A DNA stretch of 8,075 nucleotides. It comes from Betaproteobacteria bacterium. GTDB taxonomy: Bacteria > Pseudomonadota > Gammaproteobacteria > Burkholderiales > SG8-41. The notes below the pieces were generated by a model. It ran no database searches, was not told where the DNA came from, and saw only the letters and a program-made list of their open reading frames with translations. The stretch covers positions 1-8,075 of the forward strand of contig JACOVL010000089.1 in assembly GCA_016177355.1 (NCBI GenBank). Reading direction: 5' to 3'. Positions 1-5,364 of the stretch are shown in pieces; position 1 is the first letter of the stretch, and every line of letters begins with the position of its first letter. Made by a program: the position numbers and the translations under genes.

Positions 1-926
1 GCGGCGGCCTGCTGCCGGCGCGCGCCGGGCAGGCGCACGCCCTCGTCGGCGAGCATGCCCGAGATCATCTCTTCGAGCCGCGAGCAATACAGGTCCGCGC
101 CCGCCAGCGCCGCGGGATCGATGACGATGAACGCGTGGCCGGTGCGCGGCGGCCTGCCGGGCTCGAAGTAGGAGTCGATCTCGAAGCTGAACGCTGCGCC
201 GGTCAGCGTGGCGCACAACACCTCCACGATCAGCGCCAGCATCGTGCCCTTCATGCCGCCGATCGCCGCCAGGCTGCCGGTCAGCGCCGCGCGCGCGTCG
301 GTGGTGGGCTTGCCTTCCCGGTCGAGCGCCCAGCCGGGCGGTATCGGCCTCCCTTCCCTGGCGTAGAGCATGAGTTTGCCGCGCACGACTTCGGTGAGCG
401 AGAGGTCCACGATGACCGGGGCGCCGTTGCGGCGCGGGAAGATCGCGGCGATGGGGTTGGTGCCGAAGAACGCCTTCTTCCCGCCCCAGGCGTTGATCGC
501 TGGCGGCGAATTGGTGAAAGCGAGCCCGATCAACCCGGCTTCCGCCGCCGCCGCGAGGTTGCAGGCGGCGGCGCCGTAGTGATGGCTGTTGGTCACGCCG
601 GCGAATGCGATGCCGTGGCGCCGGGCGCGCTTCACCGCCTCTTTCACCGCCATCGCGCACGCGACGTAAGCGAGCCCGCCCGCCGCATCGACCAGGCAGG
701 TGGCGCCCTGTTTTTTCACGACCTTCGGCTTCGCCTTTCCCGCCACGCGGCCTTCCTTGAGGTGCTGCACGTACAGCGCGACGCGCGACAGCCCGTGCCC
801 GGAGAGCCCTTCCATCTCCGCCGCCACCAGCGCGCTTGCGGCCGCCTCGGAAGCGGCCCTGGACGCGCCCGCCCGCTTCAGCGCGCGCGCCGCGAGTACC
901 GTCACCTCATCAGCGGTCAGCTTCAA
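1..926 (-). CDS. LDH2-family malate/lactate/sulfolactate dehydrogenase, C-terminus cut by window edge
   Basis: NAD(P)-dependent 2-hydroxyacid dehydrogenase of the LDH2/MDH2 family, which is unrelated to classical Rossmann-fold malate dehydrogenases and is cytoplasmic. Members oxidise malate, L-lactate, sulfolactate, ureidoglycolate or similar acids. My translation of the minus strand gives about 308 residues; the family is usually 330-360, so roughly 20-50 are missing beyond base 1. Visible family motifs are SGHGLSRV (around His44), NSHHYGAA (His115/His116, the expected catalytic histidine region), FGTNPIA (from about 154), and VDLSLTEVVRGK (about 173-184). The downstream GVRLPGARR segment is also typical. 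The chosen start is a TTG at 926-924 that overlaps the TGA stop of the upstream binding-protein gene, implying translational coupling; no strong Shine-Dalgarno is visible, and an in-frame GTG about 14 codons upstream is possible. The family is confident; the substrate is not. The context (fumarase, fumarate reductase-like flavoprotein) favours malate or a malate analogue. Confidence 0.9.
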   Translation of the reverse strand, partial: MKLTADEVTVLAARALKRAGASRAASEAAASALVAAEMEGLSGHGLSRVALYVQHLKEGRVAGKAKPKVVKKQGATCLVDAAGGLAYVACAMAVKEAVKRARRHGIAFAGVTNSHHYGAAACNLAAAAEAGLIGLAFTNSPPAINAWGGKKAFFGTNPIAAIFPRRNGAPVIVDLSLTEVVRGKLMLYAREGRPIPPGWALDREGKPTTDARAALTGSLAAIGGMKGTMLALIVEVLCATLTGAAFSFEIDSYFEPGRPPRTGHAFIVIDPAALAGADLYCSRLEEMISGMLADEGVRLPGARRQQAA

Positions 927-1888
927 TCCAGCTTGGTTCCCGAGCGCTTCGCCACGTCGGCCCACTTCTCCGCCTCGGCGCGGTAGAACGCCGCGAACTC
1001 GCCCGGCGTGTTGCCCACGGGGGCCGCGCCTTCGGACTCGAAGCGCTGCCTGACGTCAGGCAAGTGGACTGCCTTCGCGACCTCGCGGTGGAGCCGGTCG
1101 AGAATCGCCTGCGGCGTGCGTGCCGGCGCGAACATTCCGTTCCACTGCACCGCCTCGTGGCCCGCAATGCCGGCTTCCCGCATCGTCGGCATCTGGGGCG
1201 CCGCCGCCGAGCGCTCGGGCGCCGCGACCGCCAGGCCGCGCAGCTTGCCGGCTTTGACTTGCGCGGCGGCCACCGGCATGACCAGGAAAGCCAGTTGGGT
1301 CTCGCCCGAAATCAGGCTGATCGAGGCCGGAGCGGCGCCCTTGTACGGGAGATGCTGGATCCTGGCCCCGCCGATCCTGAGCCGCAGCAGCTCCATCGCC
1401 ATGTGCGACATGGTGCCGGCGCCCGCCGATGCGTAGGCCAGCGCATCCGGTTTTGCCTTCGCGAGAGCAACGAGTTCCTTCACGCTGCGCACGGGCAGCG
1501 ACGGATGTACCGCGAGCGCGAACGGGTACGAGGAGGCCATCGAGATCGGCGCCAGGTCCCTGACCGGATCGTAGCTGAGCTTGCGGAACACCGCCGGGCT
1601 GATGGACAGCGACGAGTTGCCGAACAGCAGCGTGTAGCCGTCCGGCGCGGCCCTGGCCACCAGCTCCGCCGCGATGTTGGCGCTCGCGCCCGGGCGGTTC
1701 TCTACGACCACCGGCTGCCCGAGCGTGGCGGTCAGCTTCTGGCTGACCAGGCGCGCGATCAGGTCGCTGCCGCCTCCCGCGGGAAATCCCACGATCACCC
1801 TGACCGGCTTGACGGGATATTCCTGCGGCCAGGCCGTCATCGGCCCCGCGAGCAGGCACGCTATTGCTAACAGAATGGAACGAAACAT
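923..1888 (-). CDS. Bug/TctC-family tripartite tricarboxylate transporter substrate-binding protein (copy 1)
   Basis: Periplasmic solute-binding protein of the Bug (TctC) family, 321 aa, the normal size. An N-terminal export signal is visible: a hydrophobic stretch LLAIACLLAG, then a likely cleavage near residues 19-22 just before EYPVKPVRVIV, the usual start of mature Bug proteins. Ligand-loop motifs follow in order: GFPAGGGSD (about 34-42), VVVENRPGASANIAAE, PDGYTLLFGN, ASAGAGTMSHM, HLPYKGAAPA, and near the C-terminus GAAPVGNTPGEF. These proteins bind carboxylates, often di- or tricarboxylic or aromatic acids, and many are encoded without TctA/TctB membrane partners, as here. A strong AGGAGG lies 7 nt before the ATG. 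Its stop overlaps the start of the LDH2-family gene. The ligand cannot be read from sequence; the neighbours suggest a C4-dicarboxylate or related hydroxy acid. Confidence 0.95.
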   Translation of the reverse strand: MFRSILLAIACLLAGPMTAWPQEYPVKPVRVIVGFPAGGGSDLIARLVSQKLTATLGQPVVVENRPGASANIAAELVARAAPDGYTLLFGNSSLSISPAVFRKLSYDPVRDLAPISMASSYPFALAVHPSLPVRSVKELVALAKAKPDALAYASAGAGTMSHMAMELLRLRIGGARIQHLPYKGAAPASISLISGETQLAFLVMPVAAAQVKAGKLRGLAVAAPERSAAAPQMPTMREAGIAGHEAVQWNGMFAPARTPQAILDRLHREVAKAVHLPDVRQRFESEGAAPVGNTPGEFAAFYRAEAEKWADVAKRSGTKLD

Positions 1889-1895
1889 GATTCTT

Positions 1896-1901
1896 CCTCC
1901 T
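1896..1901 (-). promoter_or_regulatory. Strong ribosome binding site of Bug protein copy 1
   Basis: The minus strand reads AAGGAGGAA, with AGGAGG placed 7 nt before the ATG at 1888-1886. It supports this start and indicates efficient independent initiation, in contrast to the flavoprotein gene upstream, which has no recognisable Shine-Dalgarno. The rest of the 43-bp gap (1889-1931) shows no clear terminator or promoter. Confidence 0.8.
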
Positions 1902-1931
1902 TGTTTTGTCGGTGCGTCGCTTCGCCACCCG

Positions 1932-3650
1932 TCAGGCGGCCGCCTCGAGCAGGGTCTCGCCGGGCTTGACGCGAGTGAATTCGACCGGGCGCATCGCGAG
2001 GGCGAAGCAACCGTCCTGCCAGTTGACGCAGGTGTAGCGCGAGCTGGCGAGGTCCCGGACGTCCGGAAAATCCGAGCGGTAGTGCGCGCCGCGCGAGTCC
2101 TCGCGCGCCGTCGCGGCGAAGCGGATGGATTTCGACACCAGGACGAGGTTCTTCAGGTTCAGCCAGTCGTGCCAGGCGAGGTTGAAGGCAAGGTTTGTCC
2201 CGTCCACGCCGGCCGCATCGAGCCTGGCGTCGATCTCGTCGAGCGCGTCGTCCGCGCGCTTCAAGCTCGCCGCGTCGCGCACGATGCCGACGTCGTCCCA
2301 CATCACGTCGTAGAGCCGCTCGCGGATCGCGTTGAGATCGGCCGCGGGCCTGCCGAGCGGCGCGCGGCAGCGCGCGATGCCCGTCTCGATCGCCGCCTCG
2401 TCCGGCTCGCGCAGGGCGCCGTGCTGCTTCACCCAGCCCGGCATGGCGTCGCCCGCGATGCCGCCAAACACCGTCGAATTCGCCACTCCGTTGCCGCCGA
2501 GGCGGTTGGCGCCGTGCACGCCGCCCGTGTCCTCGCCCGCGGCGAACAGGCCCGGCAGCCCGCTCGTGCAATCGGGCCCGAACACGACGCCGCCCATCAT
2601 GTAATGCGCGGTCGGCACGACTTCCACCAGCCCGCCGGCGAGATCGAAGCCGCAGTCGGCGCAGCGCTCGACCATGCCCTTGAATTCCCTGCGCACCCGG
2701 GCCGCGCCGAGGTGCCCCATGCTGATGTAGACGCCGCCGTTGGGCGTCACGCGCCCGGCGCGCATTTCGCTGAGAATCGCGCGCGAAACGATGTCGCGCG
2801 TCGCGCGCTCGCCCCTGGGGTCGTAGTCCTGCATGAAGCGCGCCTTCGAGCCGTTCAGGAGGTGTCCGCCCGAGCCGCGCAGGCCCTCCTCGAGCACGGT
2901 GCCGGTCATGCGCGTCCCCGGCCCGGCGAGCAGTCCCGTCGGGTGGAACTGCACCATCTCCATGTCGCGGAGCTGGAGCCCGCTCCTCAACGCCATCGCC
3001 AGTCCGTCGCAGGTCTTGTCGCCGGACGGCGTGTGGTACTTGTACATGGTCGGCCCGCCGCCGGTCGCGAGCAGCACCGCTTTCGCCTGCACCAGCACGA
3101 ACTCGCCGCTTCTCACATCTATCATCAGCACGCCGGCGACGGCGTCGCCCGCCTTGTTCTTCACCAGCTCGACCGCGCGGTGCTCTTCCAGCCGGCGGAT
3201 GCCGCGCGCCCACACCTGCTCGGCGAGCCGGTTGATGATCTCGATGCCGGTGAGATCACCCTTGTGCACGGTGCGGTCGAAGCTCTGCCCCGCGAACGCC
3301 TTCTGGTGGACGGTGCCGTCGGGGTTGCGGTCGAAGAAGCAGCCGAGCTCGTTCTCGAGCTCGCGAATGCGCTCGACCGCGACCGTGACCAGCGTCCACG
3401 CGAGCTCCTGGTGCGGCAGCCACTTGCCGCCCTCGATCGTGTCCATGAAGTGGCGCTCGACCGAGTCGCCCGCCGCGAGCGCGACGTTGTAGCCGCCCTG
3501 CACCATGCGCGTGCAGCCGCATTTTCCGAGCAGCCCCTTCACCGCGACGGTGATCGAGAGACCGGGATCCGCCTGGTGCGCGTGCAGCGCGGCGAACAGC
3601 CCCGCGCCGCCGGAGCCGAGAATGAGAATGTCGGTCTTGATTCGTCTCAT
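1932..3650 (-). CDS. Succinate dehydrogenase/fumarate reductase-type FAD flavoprotein subunit lacking the covalent-FAD histidine
   Basis: FAD-dependent oxidoreductase of the SdhA/FrdA family, 572 aa (E. coli FrdA is about 600). It interconverts succinate and fumarate, or close analogues. Domains: N-terminal dinucleotide-binding fold with ILGSGGAGLFAA (about 10-21), a capping domain in the middle, and a C-terminal helical region with REDSRGAHYRSDFP. By recalled alignment to E. coli FrdA the catalytic residues are kept: His236 (HPTGL), Glu255 (EEG), Arg285 (TRDIVSRA, proton shuttle), His349 (PTAHYMMGG) and Arg383 (HGANRLGGN). Two substitutions stand out: Cys46 (GCTRMVQGG) at the position of the histidine that carries covalent FAD, and Glu254 in place of an active-site Thr. 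A CxxC pair lies at 330/333. No signal peptide is seen, so it is cytoplasmic or on the inner face of the membrane. An SdhC-like anchor is encoded upstream in the same direction; no iron-sulfur subunit is in the window. No good RBS precedes the ATG. It could be a quinone-linked complex, a soluble reductase, or a dehydrogenase of a substituted succinate. Confidence 0.92.
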   Translation of the reverse strand: MRRIKTDILILGSGGAGLFAALHAHQADPGLSITVAVKGLLGKCGCTRMVQGGYNVALAAGDSVERHFMDTIEGGKWLPHQELAWTLVTVAVERIRELENELGCFFDRNPDGTVHQKAFAGQSFDRTVHKGDLTGIEIINRLAEQVWARGIRRLEEHRAVELVKNKAGDAVAGVLMIDVRSGEFVLVQAKAVLLATGGGPTMYKYHTPSGDKTCDGLAMALRSGLQLRDMEMVQFHPTGLLAGPGTRMTGTVLEEGLRGSGGHLLNGSKARFMQDYDPRGERATRDIVSRAILSEMRAGRVTPNGGVYISMGHLGAARVRREFKGMVERCADCGFDLAGGLVEVVPTAHYMMGGVVFGPDCTSGLPGLFAAGEDTGGVHGANRLGGNGVANSTVFGGIAGDAMPGWVKQHGALREPDEAAIETGIARCRAPLGRPAADLNAIRERLYDVMWDDVGIVRDAASLKRADDALDEIDARLDAAGVDGTNLAFNLAWHDWLNLKNLVLVSKSIRFAATAREDSRGAHYRSDFPDVRDLASSRYTCVNWQDGCFALAMRPVEFTRVKPGETLLEAAA

Positions 3651-3654
3651 TGGA

Positions 3655-3743
3655 AACCGCCGATGAACGCCGATGAACGCGGATGAGGGCCCACGAACTC
3701 CGGAATCTGGACTATCGGCGTTTATCTGTGTTTATCTGCGGTT
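3655..3743. repeat. Inverted-repeat element of 10-bp units, copy A (between hydratase beta and flavoprotein genes)
   Basis: The left arm (3655-3686) contains the decamer CGATGAACGC twice in tandem, then a degenerate third unit. The right arm (3713-3743) contains TTTATCTGTG and TTTATCTGCG, whose reverse complement is the related decamer CGCAGATAAA. Left arm and reverse-complemented right arm agree at roughly three-quarters of about 31 positions, differing at regular places (C/A before GAT and G/A after it). The loop is about 26 nt. The element fills almost the whole 97-bp gap, beginning 4 bp after the beta-subunit stop and ending about 4 bp before the flavoprotein ATG, in transcription order. 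It is the same family and orientation as the copy at 4376-4468. It looks like a small interspersed hairpin repeat; a function in mRNA stability or protein binding is unproven. Confidence 0.8.
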
Positions 3744-3747
3744 GCTT

Positions 3748-4362
3748 TCAACGATCTTTCACGCCGAGCGACCTGAGCGCGGCGGCGCGCTTCACGCGCG
3801 CGGCGCGGTTGACTTCGGTGTAGAGGCTGCCGCCGCGGCTGTCCATGGAGACCAGCAGCGGGCCGAAACCCTTCACGCGGAATTTCCACAGCGATTCGGG
3901 GTTGAGGTCGTCGAGGTCCACGTCCTCGATCGCCTCGATCCAGGTCGTCTCGAGCGCGGCCGCGCCGCCGACGACGGCGAGATAGACGCCGCCCAGCTCG
4001 CTGAACGCGGCGGCCGAGCCCTCGCGCAGCCCGCCCTTGCCGATCACGATGCGCGCGCCGTACTGGCTCATCAGCGGCCGCGTGTAACGCTCCATGCGGT
4101 CGCTGGTCGTGGTTCCAATGCACACCGGCGCATAGCCTGCAGGGCAAGTAATTGATTTTTCTACTTTTTTTACATTGGGCGCGGTGTGCAGCACGGCGTG
4201 GCCGCGGAGATCGAAGCGCGTCTTCCTGCCCTTGTCGAACAGGTGGATCTGCGTCGCGTCGCGGATGCCGTAGAGCGCGCCCTCGAGCGTGACCGTGTCG
4301 TTCACGCGGAGCTTCCGCACCTGCTCCTCGGTCACCGGCGTCGCGAAGTCGTAGTGCGCCAT
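3748..4362 (-). CDS. Class I fumarase / L-tartrate dehydratase-type hydratase, beta subunit
   Basis: Small subunit of a two-subunit, iron-sulfur hydro-lyase (FumA C-terminal domain/TtdB family), 204 aa, typical for the separate beta chain. With the alpha subunit it would reversibly hydrate fumarate to malate, or dehydrate tartrate or a substituted malate. Visible signatures are LRVNDTVTLEGALYGIRDA (18-36, including the active-site-type Arg34-Asp35), GTTTSDRM (83-90, usually GPTTS-R-M), IGKGG (107-111, with the conserved lysine), and the C-terminal WKFRVKGFGPLLVSMDSRGG region that is typical of the family. An AGGAAG sits 4 nt before the ATG. Residues about 63-76 are encoded by an AT-rich patch unlike the rest of the gene. 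The gene lies between two copies of an inverted repeat and 109 bp after the alpha gene, rather than overlapping it. Assignment to the family is firm; fumarase versus tartrate dehydratase versus mesaconase-like activity cannot be decided from sequence. Confidence 0.93.
   Translation of the reverse strand: MAHYDFATPVTEEQVRKLRVNDTVTLEGALYGIRDATQIHLFDKGRKTRFDLRGHAVLHTAPNVKKVEKSITCPAGYAPVCIGTTTSDRMERYTRPLMSQYGARIVIGKGGLREGSAAAFSELGGVYLAVVGGAAALETTWIEAIEDVDLDDLNPESLWKFRVKGFGPLLVSMDSRGGSLYTEVNRAARVKRAAALRSLGVKDR
4142..4180 (-). other. AT-rich patch with in-phase A7 run inside the hydratase beta gene
   Basis: In coding sense the codons are AAT GTA AAA AAA GTA GAA, then AAA TCA ATT ACT TGC: nearly every third position is A or T, whereas the surrounding gene strongly prefers G or C there. 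A run of seven A residues is phased A_AAA_AAA, the arrangement of bacterial -1 slippery sites. The reading frame stays intact and the conserved GTTTSDRM motif follows in the same frame, so this is not a frameshift in the gene as given. Confidence 0.7.
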
Positions 4363-4366
4363 TGCA

Positions 4367-4372
4367 CTTCCT
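4367..4372 (-). promoter_or_regulatory. Ribosome binding site of the hydratase beta gene
   Basis: AGGAAG on the minus strand, 4 nt before the ATG at 4362-4360. It lies between the end of repeat copy B and the gene, so the repeat leaves the initiation signal free. It supports the chosen start, which also begins the protein at the expected family N-terminus. Confidence 0.6.
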
Positions 4373-4375
4373 ATG

Positions 4376-4468
4376 AGCCGCCGATGAACGCCGATGAACG
4401 CCGATCAAAACGAGAACCAGAAAAGGCAAACAGGATCATCTACGTTTATCTGCGTTTATCTGCGGTTT
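4376..4468. repeat. Inverted-repeat element of 10-bp units, copy B (between hydratase alpha and beta genes)
   Basis: The left arm (4376-4407) holds CCGATGAACG twice in tandem followed by CCGATCA. The right arm (4435-4468) holds TACGTTTATC, TGCGTTTATC and TGCGG. The reverse complement of the right arm reads as GCAGATAAAC units that match the left arm except at regular C/A and G/A positions. The loop is about 27 nt, AT-richer than the flanks and unrelated to the loop of copy A. The element occupies most of the 109-bp gap between the alpha stop and the beta start. Arm order and orientation match copy A, so the two are direct copies of one family. Confidence 0.8.
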
Positions 4469-4471
4469 CAA

Positions 4472-5347
4472 TCAGAAACCGTAGGTCACGCCTTTCGGCG
4501 TGAAAGTGGCGCGGGCGCGGCGGGCGGAGTGGCATTGCATGTTCACGGCCACCGGGTTCATCGTGATGTGCGTCGCCGCGGTCTCGACGTGCACCGCGAA
4601 CGCGGTCGCATCGCCGCCCAGCCCCTGCGGGCCGACGCCGAGCTGGTTCACCGCGCGCGTGAGGCTCTCCTCGAGCTTCGCGCCTTCCGGATCCTCGCAA
4701 CGGCTGCCGAGCGGGCGCGTCGCGGCGATCTTGGAGAGGTGCACGCACAGGTCGGCGGAACCGCCGACGCCGACGCCGACGATCGTCGGCGGGCAGGTCT
4801 TGCCGCCCGCTTCGAGCACGCAATCCACGACGAAGGTCTTGATCGCGTCCACGCCGTCCGCCGGCACCGCCATCCTCAACCAGGAATTGTTTTCCGAGCC
4901 CGAGCCCTTGGGGATCATCTCGATCTCCAGCATGTCGGCGCGGTCGGTGAAATCGAAGTGGATGACCGGGACGTTGCGGCCGCACGAGGTTTGCTCGTTC
5001 ACGCGGGTGACGGGATGCACGATCGAGGACCTGAAGGAATATTCGCGCGTCGAGCGCGCGCAGCCGCGCCGGATCGCTTCCCTCAACGCGGCCCCGTCCA
5101 CCTCGACGTTCTTCCCGATCCAGACGTTGTAGATCGGGATGCCGGTGTCCTGGCACAGCAGGTTGTCGGTGTCCTCGGCGACCTGGATGTTGCGAATCAG
5201 GGTGCCCAAGATGGCCTTTCCGGTGGCGTGGGTCTCCCTTGCGTCGAGCTGCCTGAAGCCCTCCTTGATGTCGGGCGGCAACATCTTGAGCGCCCGGATG
5301 TAGAGCGTCTTCGCCGCCTCCTCGACTTGCTTCAGGTCAACCTTCAT
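4472..5347 (-). CDS. Class I fumarase / L-tartrate dehydratase-type hydratase, alpha subunit ([4Fe-4S])
   Basis: Large subunit of the two-subunit hydro-lyase, 291 aa, close to other separate alpha chains (TtdA type). It carries the catalytic [4Fe-4S] cluster. Motifs: LLCQDTGIPIY (62-73), HPVTRVNEQTSCGRNVP (111-127), SENNSWLRM (151-159), GGKTCPPTIVGVGVGGSADL (181-200), LGVGPQGLGGDATAF (236-250) and MNPVAVNMQCHSARRARA (263-280). The three Cys at 65, 185 and 272 have spacings (120 and 87) close to those of the cluster ligands of E. coli FumA (105, 224, 318, from memory), so they are the likely ligands; Cys122 is also conserved in TtdA-like chains. The ATG at 5347-5345 is 17 bp after the upstream Bug gene stop, with a short-spaced AGGA; the same frame is open far upstream, but that part overlaps the Bug gene and looks non-coding. 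This enzyme class is oxygen-sensitive, so anoxic or low-oxygen use is plausible. Confidence 0.95.
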   Translation of the reverse strand: MKVDLKQVEEAAKTLYIRALKMLPPDIKEGFRQLDARETHATGKAILGTLIRNIQVAEDTDNLLCQDTGIPIYNVWIGKNVEVDGAALREAIRRGCARSTREYSFRSSIVHPVTRVNEQTSCGRNVPVIHFDFTDRADMLEIEMIPKGSGSENNSWLRMAVPADGVDAIKTFVVDCVLEAGGKTCPPTIVGVGVGGSADLCVHLSKIAATRPLGSRCEDPEGAKLEESLTRAVNQLGVGPQGLGGDATAFAVHVETAATHITMNPVAVNMQCHSARRARATFTPKGVTYGF

Positions 5348-5364
5348 CGTCCTGCCGACGCGGC

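Noticed and set aside
1850..1880. A lipoprotein signal in Bug copy 1 (AIAC with Cys11)
   Set aside because: The Cys is inside the hydrophobic core, only 11 residues from the start and followed by more hydrophobic residues; a standard cleavage just before EYPVKP fits better.
1056..1928. A minus-strand frame overlapping Bug copy 1 in another phase
   Set aside because: Arg/Gly-rich and motif-free, whereas the competing frame encodes a full signal peptide and all Bug motifs.
1674..3686. A 670-codon open frame on the plus strand across the flavoprotein gene
   Set aside because: The translation is a low-complexity Arg/Ala/His/Val-rich string with no family motif, and it lies antisense to a gene with clear catalytic motifs. 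In high-GC DNA, stops are rare in such frames. The same holds for the other long plus-strand frames at 135-986, 836-1870 and 4394-5785.
3655..3743. A rho-independent terminator after the hydratase beta gene
   Set aside because: The arms can pair, but there are regular mismatches in the operon mRNA, the loop is long and no U-tract follows. Genes continue in the same direction 4 bp later.
3655..4468. A CRISPR array
   Set aside because: The two repeat regions are 10-bp tandem units in inverted arms separated by a gene, with no evenly spaced 25-40 bp repeats and spacers.
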